DNA from: Burkholderiales bacterium
Lineage (GTDB): Bacteria; Pseudomonadota; Gammaproteobacteria; Burkholderiales; SG8-39
Reading direction: 5' to 3'
Assembly (NCBI GenBank): GCA_017880775.1
Contig: JADGRQ010000022.1
Location: 1 to 64,000, forward strand
DNA: 64,000 nt
The notes under the pieces are model-generated. The model had not been told where the DNA came from, did no database searches, and worked only from the letters and a program-made list of their open reading frames with translations. Numbering within the stretch: position 1 is the first letter of the stretch; each line of letters starts with the position of its first letter. A program made the translations under genes and the position numbers. Shown one piece after another: positions 32,852 through 43,341 of this stretch.

Positions 32852-35173
32852 ATGCTGAAAATCGAGATTGACGGCCGGCAGCTCGAAGTGCCTGTCGGCT
32901 CCACCGTGATGGATGCCACCAACCAGCTCGGCATCTACGTCCCGCACTTCTGCTATCACCGCAAGCTGTCGATCGCCGCCAACTGCCGGATGTGCCTGGT
33001 CGAGGTCGAGAAGGCGCCCAAGCCGCTGCCGGCATGCGCCACGCCGGTCACCGACGGCATGAAAGTGAAGACCTTCTCGCCCGTGGCCAAACAGGCGCAG
33101 AACGGGGTGATGGAGTTCCTGCTGATCAACCACCCGCTCGACTGCCCGATCTGCGACCAGGGTGGCGAGTGCCAGCTGCAGGACCTCGCGGTCGGCTATG
33201 GCAAGGGCGCCTCGCGCTACCAGGAGGAAAAGCGCGTAGTGCTGGCGAAGGACATCGGCCCGCTGGTCGCCGCCGAAGAGATGAGCCGCTGCATCCAGTG
33301 CACGCGTTGCGTGCGTTTCGGGCAGGAGATCGCAGGCGTCATGGAGCTGGGCATGGTGGGTCGCGGCGAGCACGCCGAGATCGTCGCCTTCGTCGGCAAG
33401 ACCGTCGATTCGGAGCTATCGGGCAACATGATCGACCTGTGCCCGGTCGGCGCGCTCACCTCCAAACCGTTTCGCTACAGCGCTCGCACCTGGGAACTGG
33501 CGCGGCGCAAATCGGTGAGCCCGCACGACGGCCTGGGCTCCAACCTCGTGGTACAGGTCAATCAGAACAGGGTGATGCGCGTTCTGCCGCTCGAGAACGA
33601 GGCGATCAACGAATGCTGGCTTTCGGACAAGGACCGGTTCTCCTACGAGGGCCTGAACTCCCCGGAGCGCCTCACGCAGCCGATGCTCAAGCGCGCCGGG
33701 CAGTGGGAAGCCGTGGACTGGCAGGTCGCCCTCGAGTTCGTGACGGGCGAGCTACGGCGCATCGAGGCCGCGCATGGCGGATCGGCCATCGGTGCGCTAG
33801 CCACGCCGCATTCCACGCTGGAGGAACTGAGCCTGCTGGGCCGGCTGGCGCGCGGCCTGGGCAGCGAGAACGTCGATTTTCGCCTGCGCCAGGCTGATTT
33901 TTCGGCCGATGGCAAGCTCGCCGGGGCGCCCTGGCTCGGCATGCCGATCGCCGCGTTGAGCAAACTGGACCGCGTGCTGGTGATCGGTGCGTTCCTGCGC
34001 AAGGACCATCCGCTGATCGCGCAGCGGCTGCGCCAGATTGCCAAACGGCGCGCGCAGATCAATATCCTGCATTCGGCCGACGACGACCTGCTGATGCAGA
34101 TCGCGAACCGGTTGATCGTGCCTCCGTTGGAAATTCCTGTGGCGCTGGCTTCGATCAGGGCGGGCGCCTCGGGCCCGGCGGCGGCGATCCTCGAGAGCCT
34201 CAAGTCCGGCGAGAACAAGGCGATCCTGCTCGGCAATTTCGCCCAGCAGCATCCGCAGGCCGTGCAGATCCATGCGCTTGCGCAGGCCCTGGCGGAGGCC
34301 ACCGGCGCAACGCTGGGTTTTCTCGGCGAGGCGGCCAACAGCGTCGGCGGCTATCTCGCGAACTGCCTGCCCTACGGCACGCAATCCTCGGGCGGACTGA
34401 ACGCGCGCAGCATGCTCGAGCAGCCGCGCAAGGCCTATGTTCTACTCAACGCGGAGCTCGAGCTCGACTGCGCCGATCCGCGCGCGGCGCTCGGCGCAAT
34501 GCGCGGCGCGGAGCTGGTGGTCGCGCTGTCGGCGTTCAATCACGGGGCGCGCGAATACGCAAACGTCCTGCTGCCGATCGCCCCGTTCACTGAAACTGCG
34601 GGAACCTTCGTTTCGACCGAAGGCGGGGTGCAGAGCTTCCACGGCTGCGTGCGTCCGGCGGGCGAGGCGCGTCCCGGCTGGAAGGTGCTGCGCGTGCTCG
34701 GCTCGATGCTCGGCCTGGCCGGGTTCGGCGAGGAGTCGGCCGAGCAGGTGCGCGATTCCTGCCTTGCGGGAAAGGATGTGTCGGCGCAGTTGTCCAACCG
34801 CGCCGCTGTCCCGATTGAAGGGACCGCCGCCGCGCCGAAGACCGCAGGCGGCGGATTGCAGCGGGTCGCCGATGTTCCGATCTATTTCGCCGACGCACTG
34901 GTGCGGCGCGCGCCGGGCCTGCAGCAAACGAAAGATGCGCAGCCGCCGCGCGCAGGCATGAACGCGAAGACGCTTGCCGCGCTCGGGATTTCGGCTGGCC
35001 AGCCGGTGCGTGTGAGGCAAGGGGAAGGCAGCGTCCGGCTCGTCGCGGCGCTCGACCCGGGACTGCCCGATCAATGCGTGCGCGTGGCGGCGGCGCACGC
35101 CTCGACGGCGGGCCTCGGCGCGATGTTCAGCACGCTCTCGGTCGAAACCTTGCCCGTGGAGCAGGCGGCCTGA
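32852..35173 (+). CDS. nuoG: NADH:quinone oxidoreductase subunit G
   Basis: 773 aa from ATG 32852 (the frame is open further upstream but lacks conservation). N-terminal ferredoxin domain with [2Fe-2S] ligands in PHFCYHRKLSIAANCRMCLV, then the N4/N5 region CPICDQGGECQLQDLA and CIQCTRCVRFGQEIAG, followed by a molybdopterin-oxidoreductase-like domain without cofactor signs. Carries several FeS centres of the peripheral arm. Confidence 0.96.
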   Translation: MLKIEIDGRQLEVPVGSTVMDATNQLGIYVPHFCYHRKLSIAANCRMCLVEVEKAPKPLPACATPVTDGMKVKTFSPVAKQAQNGVMEFLLINHPLDCPICDQGGECQLQDLAVGYGKGASRYQEEKRVVLAKDIGPLVAAEEMSRCIQCTRCVRFGQEIAGVMELGMVGRGEHAEIVAFVGKTVDSELSGNMIDLCPVGALTSKPFRYSARTWELARRKSVSPHDGLGSNLVVQVNQNRVMRVLPLENEAINECWLSDKDRFSYEGLNSPERLTQPMLKRAGQWEAVDWQVALEFVTGELRRIEAAHGGSAIGALATPHSTLEELSLLGRLARGLGSENVDFRLRQADFSADGKLAGAPWLGMPIAALSKLDRVLVIGAFLRKDHPLIAQRLRQIAKRRAQINILHSADDDLLMQIANRLIVPPLEIPVALASIRAGASGPAAAILESLKSGENKAILLGNFAQQHPQAVQIHALAQALAEATGATLGFLGEAANSVGGYLANCLPYGTQSSGGLNARSMLEQPRKAYVLLNAELELDCADPRAALGAMRGAELVVALSAFNHGAREYANVLLPIAPFTETAGTFVSTEGGVQSFHGCVRPAGEARPGWKVLRVLGSMLGLAGFGEESAEQVRDSCLAGKDVSAQLSNRAAVPIEGTAAAPKTAGGGLQRVADVPIYFADALVRRAPGLQQTKDAQPPRAGMNAKTLAALGISAGQPVRVRQGEGSVRLVAALDPGLPDQCVRVAAAHASTAGLGAMFSTLSVETLPVEQAA

Positions 35174-36253
35174 ATGGTCGACTGGATTCTTACGCGGCCC
35201 GACGCATGGTTCGGCCCTGTGTGGGGACCGGCGGTGTTCGACACCACCGCCAACCTCGCCTTCATCGTCGCCATCGTCGTGCCTCTGCTCCTGTGCGTCG
35301 CGTACCTCACGCTGTGGGAACGCAAGTTCATCGGCTGGATCCAGATCCGCATCGGGCCCAACCGCGTCGGGCCGCTCGGGCTGCTGCAGCCGATCGCCGA
35401 CGGCATCAAGCTGCTGCTGAAGGAGATCATCGTCCCGACGCAGGCGAGCACGCAGCTGTTCTTCGTCGCGCCGGTGATGGTGCTGATGCCGGCGCTCGCG
35501 GCCTGGGCGGTGATTCCGTTCGCTCCGGAGGTGGTGCTTGCCGACGTGAACGCCGGGCTGCTGTACCTGATGGCGATGACCTCGCTCGGCGTGTACGGGG
35601 TGATCATCGCGGGCTGGGCCTCCAACTCCAAGTACGCGTTTCTCGGCGCGATGCGCTCGGCCGCGCAGATGGTGTCCTACGAGCTCGCGATGGGATTTTC
35701 GCTGGTGGTGGTGCTGATGGTGTCGGGCAGCCTGAATCTTTCGGACATCGTCAACGGGCAGGGCAGGGGGAGCTTCGCGGCAAAGGGACTCAATTTCCTG
35801 TCGTGGAACTGGCTGCCGCTGCTGCCGATCGTGGTGGTGTATTTCGTCTCCGGCGTGGCCGAGACCAACCGCGCGCCGTTCGACGTGGTCGAGGGCGAAT
35901 CCGAGATCGTCGCCGGCCACATGGTCGAGTACTCCGGCATGGCATTCGCGATGTTCTTCCTCGGCGAGTACGCGAACATGATCCTGATCAGCACGCTGAC
36001 GGCGGTGATGTTCTTCGGCGGCTGGCAGGCCCCGATCGACTCGGCCCTGTTCAACTGGCTTCCGCCGTTCGGCTGGCTGGCGCTGAAGGTATTCGTGGTG
36101 GTGACCCTGTTCCTGTGGTTCCGCGCGACTTTCCCGCGCTACCGCTACGACCAGATCATGCGCCTTGGCTGGAAGATCTTCATTCCGCTGACGCTGGCGT
36201 GGATCGCGGTGATCGGCATCTGGATGCAGACGCCGTGGAGCCTGTGGAGGTGA
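35174..36253 (+). CDS. nuoH: NADH:quinone oxidoreductase subunit H
   Basis: 359 aa, eight membrane helices. Conserved [20 protein letters not shown] and the charged loops [20 protein letters not shown] (quinone-site loop) of the ND1 family. Starts directly at the nuoG stop. Confidence 0.97.
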   Translation: MVDWILTRPDAWFGPVWGPAVFDTTANLAFIVAIVVPLLLCVAYLTLWERKFIGWIQIRIGPNRVGPLGLLQPIADGIKLLLKEIIVPTQASTQLFFVAPVMVLMPALAAWAVIPFAPEVVLADVNAGLLYLMAMTSLGVYGVIIAGWASNSKYAFLGAMRSAAQMVSYELAMGFSLVVVLMVSGSLNLSDIVNGQGRGSFAAKGLNFLSWNWLPLLPIVVVYFVSGVAETNRAPFDVVEGESEIVAGHMVEYSGMAFAMFFLGEYANMILISTLTAVMFFGGWQAPIDSALFNWLPPFGWLALKVFVVVTLFLWFRATFPRYRYDQIMRLGWKIFIPLTLAWIAVIGIWMQTPWSLWR

Positions 36254-36257
36254 CCCG

Positions 36258-36746
36258 ATGACCCGGATGATCGAGTTTTTCCGCTCATTCCTGCTGCTGG
36301 AGTTGTTGCGCGGCATGGCGCTCACCGGGCGGCACCTGTTCGCGCGCAAGATCACGGTGCAGTTCCCGGAGGAGAAGACGCCGCTCAGCCCGCGCTTCCG
36401 CGGTTTGCATGCGCTGCGCCGCTATCCCAACGGCGAAGAGCGCTGCATTGCCTGCAAGCTGTGCGAAGCCGTGTGCCCCGCGCTGGCGATCCACATCGAG
36501 TCCGAAGCGCGTGCGGACGGAACCCGCCGCACCACGCGCTACGACATCGACCTGGTCAAGTGCATCTTCTGCGGCTTCTGCGAGGAAGCCTGCCCGGTGG
36601 ACGCGATCGTCGAAACCGACATCTTCGAATACCACGGCGAGAGCCGCGGCGACCTGTATTACACCAAGCCGATGCTGCTCGCGGTCGGCGACCGCTACGA
36701 AGAGAGCATCGCGAAAAACCGCGCTGCCGACGCCAACTACCGCTAA
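36258..36746 (+). CDS. nuoI: NADH:quinone oxidoreductase subunit I (N6a/N6b)
   Basis: 162 aa. Two [4Fe-4S] motifs: [16 protein letters not shown] and [16 protein letters not shown]. Contact helix at the N-terminus ([18 protein letters not shown]). Links the peripheral arm to the quinone site. Confidence 0.97.
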   Translation: MTRMIEFFRSFLLLELLRGMALTGRHLFARKITVQFPEEKTPLSPRFRGLHALRRYPNGEERCIACKLCEAVCPALAIHIESEARADGTRRTTRYDIDLVKCIFCGFCEEACPVDAIVETDIFEYHGESRGDLYYTKPMLLAVGDRYEESIAKNRAADANYR

Positions 36747-36754
36747 AGCGCACG

Positions 36755-37354
36755 ATGTTCGAGACCGCTATTTTCTATTGCTTCGCAGCGGTTCTGCTGT
36801 TCGCGGCGCTGCGCGTGATTACCGCGCGCAACCCGGTGCACGCTGCGCTCTACCTGGTGCTGTCGTTCTTCACCGCCGCGGCCATCTGGATGCTGTTGCG
36901 CGCGGAATTCCTCGCCATCACGCTGGTGCTGGTGTACGTCGGCGCGGTGATGGTGCTGTTCCTGTTCGTGGTGATGATGCTCGACATCAATCTGGAGCAG
37001 CTGCGCGAGGGATTCTGGAGCTACCTGCCGCTGGGTGCGACGGTCGGCATCCTGATGGCCTTCGAAATGGCGCTGATGATCGGCGGGCGCTACTTCGGCT
37101 TCAGCGAGGCGCCGCTCAAGGAGTCCGCCGCGGGCTACAGCAACACCAAGGCTCTGGGCCGCCTGCTCTACACCGAGTACGCCTTCGCATTCGAGATTGC
37201 CGCGGTGATCCTGCTGGTGGCGATCGTTGCCGCCGTCGCGCTGACGCTGCGCCGGCGCAAGGGCGTGAAAACCCAGAACCCGGCCGAGCAGACCCGGGTG
37301 CGACGCGCCGACCGCGTGGAGCTGGTCTCGATGCCCGCGGAGCGCGACCGGTGA
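36755..37354 (+). CDS. nuoJ: NADH:quinone oxidoreductase subunit J
   Basis: 199 aa from ATG 36755. Five membrane helices with the ND6 family block [21 protein letters not shown] basic tail after residue 165. Its TGA overlaps the GTG of nuoK (GTGA). Confidence 0.95.
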   Translation: MFETAIFYCFAAVLLFAALRVITARNPVHAALYLVLSFFTAAAIWMLLRAEFLAITLVLVYVGAVMVLFLFVVMMLDINLEQLREGFWSYLPLGATVGILMAFEMALMIGGRYFGFSEAPLKESAAGYSNTKALGRLLYTEYAFAFEIAAVILLVAIVAAVALTLRRRKGVKTQNPAEQTRVRRADRVELVSMPAERDR

Positions 37355-37659
37355 CGCTCACGTTGTCGCACTTTCTGGTGCTGGGTGCGCTGCTGTTCGC
37401 GATCAGCGTGGTCGGGATCTTCCTCAACCGCAAGAACGTCATCATCCTGCTGATGGCCATCGAGCTGATGCTGCTGGCCGTAAACCTCAATTTCATCGCT
37501 TTCTCGCGCTATCTTGACGACGCCGCGGGCCAGGTGTTCGTGTTCTTCATTCTCACCGTGGCGGCGGCCGAATCGGCGATCGGCCTTGCAATCCTGGTGG
37601 TGCTGTTCAGGAACCTCTCCACCATCAACGTCGAGGACCTCGACAGCCTAAAAGGATGA
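37351..37659 (+). CDS. nuoK: NADH:quinone oxidoreductase subunit K
   Basis: 102 aa from GTG 37351, overlapping the nuoJ stop. Three membrane helices; conserved Glu in [16 protein letters not shown] and in [14 protein letters not shown] form the ND4L proton path. Length typical for the family (100-102 aa). Confidence 0.95.
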   Translation: MTLTLSHFLVLGALLFAISVVGIFLNRKNVIILLMAIELMLLAVNLNFIAFSRYLDDAAGQVFVFFILTVAAAESAIGLAILVVLFRNLSTINVEDLDSLKG

Positions 37660-37696
37660 CGCGGGCCGTGGTTGTCCGACGACCCTGATCGACACG

Positions 37697-39652
37697 ATGA
37701 TTTCCATGAAGACCCTGTATCTGGTCGTGCCGCTGGCGCCGCTCGCCGGGGCGATTGTTGCCGGCCTGTGGGGCCGGGCTATCGGACGCGCCAATGCGCA
37801 CCGCGTGACGATTCTCTCGGTGCTGGCGTCGTTCGTCGGGTCGTGCGTGATCTTCGCGGACGTGCTCGCCGGAAACACCTGGAACGGCAGCGTCTACACC
37901 TGGGTCACCAGCGGCGAAACGCGGCTCGAGATCGGCTTTCTCATCGACCGCCTGTCGGCGCTGATGATGATCGTGGTCAGCTTCGTGTCGCTGATGGTGC
38001 ACGTCTATACCATCGGCTACATGGCCGAAGACCCCGGCTACCAGCGGTTCTTCTCGTACATTTCGCTGTTCACCTTTTCGATGCTGATGCTGGTGATGGC
38101 GAACAACTTCCTGCAACTGTTTTTCGGCTGGGAGGCGGTCGGGCTGGTGTCCTACCTGCTGATCGGTTTCTGGTACACCCGCCCGACGGCCATCTACGCG
38201 AATCTCAAGGCGTTCCTGGTCAACCGCGTCGGCGACTTCGGTTTCCTGCTCGGCATCGCTTTGGTGCTCGCGTTTTTCGGCACGCTCGACTACAACCAGG
38301 TGTTCGCGCAGGCGCCCGCCCTTGCAGCCCGTACGATCGAGGTGTTCCCCGGCGCCCCATGGCTGCTGATCACGCTGATCTGCCTCTGCCTGTTCGTCGG
38401 TGCGATGGGCAAGAGCGCGCAATTTCCGCTGCACGTCTGGCTGCCGGATTCGATGGAAGGTCCGACGCCGATCTCGGCATTGATCCACGCCGCCACCATG
38501 GTGACGGCCGGCATCTTCCTGGTGGCGCGCATGTCGCCGCTGTACGAGCTGTCGGGCACGGCGCTTTCCGTGGTGCTGGTGATAGGCGCCATCACCGCGC
38601 TCTCGATGGGACTGGTCGCGCTGACCCAGTTCGACATCAAGCGCGTGGTGGCATATTCGACGCTTTCGCAGCTCGGCTACATGACCGTGGCGCTCGGCGC
38701 TTCGGCCTATTCGGCGGCGATGTTTCACCTCGCCACCCACGCCTTTTTCAAGGCGCTCCTGTTCCTCGGCGCCGGCTCGGTGATCATCGCCATGCACCAC
38801 GAGCAGGACATGCGCCGCATGGGCGGCCTGCGCAAGTACATGCCGCTCACCTACTGGACGGTGCTGATCGGGGCGTTCGCCTCGGCCGGGATTCCGCCGT
38901 TCGCGGGGTTCTTTTCCAAGGACGCGATCATCGAAGCGGCGCATCTGGCGACCGTGCCTGGCGCGGGGTTCGCGTATTTCTGCGTGCTCGCCTGCGTGTT
39001 CGTCACCGCGACCTACACCTTCAGGCTGCTGTTCATGGCGTTTCACGGCGCGCCGCGCATGGACGCGCACACGCGCGAACACCTGCACGAGACGTCCTGG
39101 GTGGTGACCCTGCCGCTGGTGCTGCTCGCGATCCCGTCGATTTTTTCGGGCTGGTATGTCGGAACGGCGGTGTTCGGGGATTATTTCGGCGGTTCGATTG
39201 CGGTGCGCCCGGAGCACGGCGCGGTCGCGCAAATGGCCGCCGAGTACCACGGCTTATGGGCCTATGTCGCGCACGGCGTGACGGCGGCGCCGTTCCTGCT
39301 CGCGCTGGCCGGAATTGCCACCGCCTGGTATCTGTACATCGCGCGGCCGGACCTGCCGAAGGTGGTCGCGCGCAAGTTCGGCTTGCTGTACGCGATCGTC
39401 GAGCGCAAGTACGGATTTGACGAGCTGTACTCGTGGCTGTTCGCCGATGGCGCGCGCGCCATCGGCAACGGGTTGTGGAAGGGCGGAGACCAGCGCTTGA
39501 TCGATGGCGTGATCGTGAACGGATCCGCGCGACTGGTCGGCTGGACGTCCTCGGTGGTGCGGCTGTTCCAGAGCGGGCTGATCTACCAGTACGCCTTCAC
39601 CATGATCATCGGCGTGTTCGTGCTGCTCACGTTGTGGTTCGCGCGCCCGTAA
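37697..39652 (+). CDS. nuoL: NADH:quinone oxidoreductase subunit L
   Basis: 651 aa from ATG 37697; ATG 37706 is the alternative and matches the usual first residue of the family (MKTLYLVVPLAPL). About sixteen helices. Antiporter-like blocks: NNFLQLFFGWEAVGLVSYLL (key Glu), GKSAQFPLHVWLPDSMEGPT (key Lys), STLSQLGYMTVALG. Distal proton-pumping subunit with the long lateral helix at the C-terminus. Confidence 0.96.
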   Translation: MISMKTLYLVVPLAPLAGAIVAGLWGRAIGRANAHRVTILSVLASFVGSCVIFADVLAGNTWNGSVYTWVTSGETRLEIGFLIDRLSALMMIVVSFVSLMVHVYTIGYMAEDPGYQRFFSYISLFTFSMLMLVMANNFLQLFFGWEAVGLVSYLLIGFWYTRPTAIYANLKAFLVNRVGDFGFLLGIALVLAFFGTLDYNQVFAQAPALAARTIEVFPGAPWLLITLICLCLFVGAMGKSAQFPLHVWLPDSMEGPTPISALIHAATMVTAGIFLVARMSPLYELSGTALSVVLVIGAITALSMGLVALTQFDIKRVVAYSTLSQLGYMTVALGASAYSAAMFHLATHAFFKALLFLGAGSVIIAMHHEQDMRRMGGLRKYMPLTYWTVLIGAFASAGIPPFAGFFSKDAIIEAAHLATVPGAGFAYFCVLACVFVTATYTFRLLFMAFHGAPRMDAHTREHLHETSWVVTLPLVLLAIPSIFSGWYVGTAVFGDYFGGSIAVRPEHGAVAQMAAEYHGLWAYVAHGVTAAPFLLALAGIATAWYLYIARPDLPKVVARKFGLLYAIVERKYGFDELYSWLFADGARAIGNGLWKGGDQRLIDGVIVNGSARLVGWTSSVVRLFQSGLIYQYAFTMIIGVFVLLTLWFARP

Positions 39653-39688
39653 GAACAACGTAGGAAGCCTTCTTCAAACAAGCGAATC

Positions 39689-41170
39689 GTGAACGCACCA
39701 CCACTTCTGTCTCTGGCCATCTGGGTTCCGGTCCTCGCGGGGCTGCTGGTGCTCGCCGCCGGCGGCGAGCGCAACGCGCCGCTCGCCCGCGCGCTTGCAC
39801 TGATCGGTGCGATCTTCGGCTTCCTGGTCACGATCCCGCTCTACAGCGGTTTCGACGCGCACCAGGCCGGCATGCAGTTCGTCGAACTGGTGCCGTGGAT
39901 CCCGCGGTTCAATGTTCAATACCACCTCGGCGTGGACGGCATCAGCGTGCTCTTCGTCCTGCTCAACAGCTTCATCACGCCGCTGGTGGTGATCGCGGGG
40001 TGGTCGGTGATCGACAAGAAGGTCGCGCAGTATTACGCCTCGTTCCTGATCCTCTCCGGGCTGATGAACGGCGTGTTCGCGGCGCTCGACGGGGTGCTGT
40101 TCTACGTGTTCTTCGAGGCCACGCTGATCCCGATGTTCATCATCATCGGCGTGTGGGGCGGTCCCAACCGGGTGTATGCCGCGTTCAAGTTCTTCCTCTA
40201 CACGCTGCTGGGATCGCTCCTGCTGCTGGTCGCGCTGCTGTATCTGTACAACAAGTCCGGCGGCAGCTTCGCGATCCTCGACTGGCACAAGCTGCCGCTC
40301 GCGCTTGCGCCGCAGATCGCGCTGTTCTTTGGCTTCCTGCTTGCGTTCGCCGTCAAGGTGCCGATGTGGCCGGTGCACACCTGGCTGCCCGACGCGCACG
40401 TCGAGGCGCCGACCGGCGGCTCGGTGGTGCTCGCCGCCATCATGCTGAAGCTGGGCGCCTACGGCTTCATACGCTTCACGCTGCCGATCCTGCCCGATGC
40501 GTCGCGCGAACTGGCCTGGTTCATGATTGCGCTGTCGCTGATCGCGGTGGTGTACATCGGGCTGGTGGCGCTGGTGCAGACCGACATGAAGAAGCTGATC
40601 GCCTATTCGTCGATCTCGCACATGGGCTTCGTCACGCTCGGCTTGTTCATCTTCAACGCCTTCGGGGTGGAGGGCGCCCTGGTGCAGATGATCTCGCACG
40701 GTTTCGTCTCGGCGGCGATGTTCCTGTGCGTGGGCGTGATGTACGACCGCATGCACTCACGCATGATCGCCGACTACGGCGGGGTGGTGAACAGCATGCC
40801 GAAATTCGCCGCGTTCATGATGCTGTTCGCGATGGCCAATTGCGGCCTGCCGGGGACCAGCGGCTTCGTCGGCGAATTCATGGTGATCATGGGTGCGATG
40901 AAGGCGAACTTCTGGCTTGCGTTCGCCGCGGCGAGCACGCTGATTTTCGGCGCAGCCTACACGCTGTGGATGTACAAGCGGGTGATTTTCGGCGCTGCGG
41001 CGAACGACCATGTCGCCGCGCTCATCGACCTGAACGGCCGCGAGTTCACGGTTCTCGGGCTGCTCGCGCTGGCGGTGCTGGCGATGGGCGTGTGGCCGCT
41101 GCCGTTCACCGAAGTGATGCATGCCTCGGTAAACGAGCTGCTGCGCCACGTGGCATTGCCGAAGACATGA
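39689..41170 (+). CDS. nuoM: NADH:quinone oxidoreductase subunit M
   Basis: 493 aa from GTG 39689 (GTG-AAC-GCA; GGAAG lies further upstream). Key Glu in FYVFFEATLIPMFIIIGVWG, key Lys in FAVKVPMWPVHTWLPDAHVE and SSISHMGFVTLGL mark the ND4 antiporter-like subunit. Confidence 0.96.
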   Translation: MNAPPLLSLAIWVPVLAGLLVLAAGGERNAPLARALALIGAIFGFLVTIPLYSGFDAHQAGMQFVELVPWIPRFNVQYHLGVDGISVLFVLLNSFITPLVVIAGWSVIDKKVAQYYASFLILSGLMNGVFAALDGVLFYVFFEATLIPMFIIIGVWGGPNRVYAAFKFFLYTLLGSLLLLVALLYLYNKSGGSFAILDWHKLPLALAPQIALFFGFLLAFAVKVPMWPVHTWLPDAHVEAPTGGSVVLAAIMLKLGAYGFIRFTLPILPDASRELAWFMIALSLIAVVYIGLVALVQTDMKKLIAYSSISHMGFVTLGLFIFNAFGVEGALVQMISHGFVSAAMFLCVGVMYDRMHSRMIADYGGVVNSMPKFAAFMMLFAMANCGLPGTSGFVGEFMVIMGAMKANFWLAFAAASTLIFGAAYTLWMYKRVIFGAAANDHVAALIDLNGREFTVLGLLALAVLAMGVWPLPFTEVMHASVNELLRHVALPKT

Positions 41171-41184
41171 AGCGCGGACTCTGA

Positions 41185-42708
41185 ATGAACGTGCCATTCT
41201 CCCTGCCGAATTTCTTTCCCGCGCTGCCGGAGATGTTTCTTCTGATCATGGGCTGCGTGGTGATGATCGCCGACCTGTTCGTGAAGTCCGAGCGGCGCAC
41301 CGGCTCCTTCCTGCTCGCGCAGGCGGCGCTGCTGGGCTGCACGCTGCTGACCGGCTTCATTCTGGTGTCGACCGGCGGGGAACTGATCTACAGCTTCAGC
41401 AACCTGTTCGTCGCCGACGTCATGTCGCACGTGTTGAAACTTGCGGCTTACGTCGCGGTCTCGGTGGCGCTGATCTATTCGCGCCAGTATCTGATCGACC
41501 GCGACCTGCTGCGCGGCGAGTTCCTGGTGCTGCTGCTGTTCGCGCTGCTCGGCATGATGGTGATGATGTCGGCCAACAGCTTTCTCACGCTGTACCTCGG
41601 CCTGGAGCTGCTCTCGCTGTGCCTGTACGCGATGGTCGCGCTCAACCGCGACTCGGCGGCATCCACCGAGGCGGCGATGAAATACTTCGTCCTCGGCGCG
41701 CTCGCCAGCGGCCTGCTGCTGTACGGCATGTCCATGATCTACGGCGCCACCGGCACGCTCACCATCACCGACATAGCCCGGGCGGTGGCGAAGCTCTCGG
41801 CGAACACCTCCGACCGCGTGTTCCTCACATTCGGGTTGGTATTCGTGGTGTCCGGCATCGCCTTCAAGCTCGGGGTGGTGCCGTTCCACATGTGGATCCC
41901 GGACGTCTACCATGGTGCGCCCACGGCCGTGACGCTGGTGATCGGTACGGCGCCCAAGCTGGCGGCGTTCGCGATGGCGATACGCATGCTGGTAAACGGC
42001 CTGCTCGATCTGGCGGTGGACTGGCAGCAGATGCTGGTGATCCTCGCAGTGCTGTCGATGGCGATCGGCAACATCACCGCGATCGCCCAGACCAACTTGA
42101 AGCGCATGCTCGCATATTCGACCATTGCCCACATGGGCTTCATGCTGCTCGGACTGCTCTCTGGGGTGGTCGCGGGCAACTGGTTCAACGCCGCCGACGC
42201 GTACAGCGCGGCGATGTTCTACGTCATCGTCTACGTGCTGATGAGCCTCGGCGCCTTCGGAATGCTGCTCTACCTGTCTGCCAAGGGCGTCGAATGCGAG
42301 AACCTCGAGGACCTGAAGGGCCTCAACCAGCGCAGCCCGTGGACCGCGTTCATCATGCTCGTGGTGATGTTCTCGCTTGCCGGCGTGCCACCCACCGCGG
42401 GTTTCTACGCCAAGTTCGCGGTGATATCGGCCGCGGTCAACGCGGGGCAGATCTGGCTCGCGGTGGTGGCGGTGCTGCTTTCGCTGATCGGCGCGTTCTA
42501 CTACCTGCGCGTAGTCAAGCTGATGTACTTCGACGAAACGGGCGGGTCCCCGACCGATGCGGCGCGCAGCGCCGGCATGGATCTGGCGCTCGCGGCCAAT
42601 GGCGAGATGCGCGTGCTGCTGTCGATCAACGGGCTGGCGCTGCTGGTGATCGGCATCCTGCCGCAGCCGCTGCTCGCGCTGTGCTACCTGGCGATCAAGA
42701 GCCTTTGA
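41185..42708 (+). CDS. nuoN: NADH:quinone oxidoreductase subunit N
   Basis: 507 aa. Key Glu in [20 protein letters not shown], key Lys in [20 protein letters not shown] and [17 protein letters not shown] mark the ND2 subunit. Last nuo gene. Its TGA overlaps the TTG start of the next gene. Confidence 0.97.
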   Translation: MNVPFSLPNFFPALPEMFLLIMGCVVMIADLFVKSERRTGSFLLAQAALLGCTLLTGFILVSTGGELIYSFSNLFVADVMSHVLKLAAYVAVSVALIYSRQYLIDRDLLRGEFLVLLLFALLGMMVMMSANSFLTLYLGLELLSLCLYAMVALNRDSAASTEAAMKYFVLGALASGLLLYGMSMIYGATGTLTITDIARAVAKLSANTSDRVFLTFGLVFVVSGIAFKLGVVPFHMWIPDVYHGAPTAVTLVIGTAPKLAAFAMAIRMLVNGLLDLAVDWQQMLVILAVLSMAIGNITAIAQTNLKRMLAYSTIAHMGFMLLGLLSGVVAGNWFNAADAYSAAMFYVIVYVLMSLGAFGMLLYLSAKGVECENLEDLKGLNQRSPWTAFIMLVVMFSLAGVPPTAGFYAKFAVISAAVNAGQIWLAVVAVLLSLIGAFYYLRVVKLMYFDETGGSPTDAARSAGMDLALAANGEMRVLLSINGLALLVIGILPQPLLALCYLAIKSL

Positions 42709-43247
42709 AGGGCAGGGATCTCACCGAGAGGTTGGTTTCCGGTGAGGAGGTCTATGCCGGCGGATTCTTCCGCGTCCAGCGCGACGTCGTCCGGCTCCCC
42801 GACGGAAAGACTTCGGTGCGCGAGTACATCCACCACCCCGGCGCGGTCGGCGTCGTTGCACTGCTCGATGACGGCCGCGTCGTCCTCGAACGGCAATTTC
42901 GTTACCCGCACGGCCGCGAGTTCATCGAAATCCCGGCCGGCAAGCTCGAGTCGGGCGAGCCGCATCTGGAGACTGGGAAGCGCGAACTCCTGGAGGAGAC
43001 CGGCTACGTGGCGAAGGAGTGGACGCGGCTCGGCGTGATTCATAACGCCATCGCCTACTCGGACGAGGGGATCGAACTCTGGCTTGCGCGGGGGTTGGAA
43101 AAGCGCGAGGCGCGGCTCGATGAGGGCGAGTTCCTCGAGGTTCTGGTGCTGCCGTTCGGTGATGCACTCGCGATGAGCCGCGACGGCCGCATCAGCGACG
43201 TGAAGACCATCATCGGGTTGCTCTGGACGCAGGGCCGGGTCGGGTAA
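42705..43247 (+). CDS. NUDIX hydrolase, ADP-ribose pyrophosphatase type
   Basis: 180 aa from TTG 42705, which overlaps the nuoN stop (TTGA). No in-frame ATG precedes the conserved part, and family members start with about the same spacing before the VRLPDG-REYI block. The NUDIX box [20 protein letters not shown] followed by TGY matches G-x5-E-x7-REUxEExGU; [20 protein letters not shown] and the [13 protein letters not shown] stretch fit ADP-ribose/NUDT5-type enzymes. It would clear ADP-ribose or related nucleotides; placement after nuo is common in Betaproteobacteria and may link to NAD turnover. Confidence 0.85.
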   Translation: MKGRDLTERLVSGEEVYAGGFFRVQRDVVRLPDGKTSVREYIHHPGAVGVVALLDDGRVVLERQFRYPHGREFIEIPAGKLESGEPHLETGKRELLEETGYVAKEWTRLGVIHNAIAYSDEGIELWLARGLEKREARLDEGEFLEVLVLPFGDALAMSRDGRISDVKTIIGLLWTQGRVG

Positions 43248-43341
43248 CCCCGAATTCCGTGGTGCGTGCAAAAATTCATGTAAAGCGTGGCGCGTGTAGG
43301 TGTAGACTTAACAGGATATCAATGGTTTGGAAGGGGAAACC

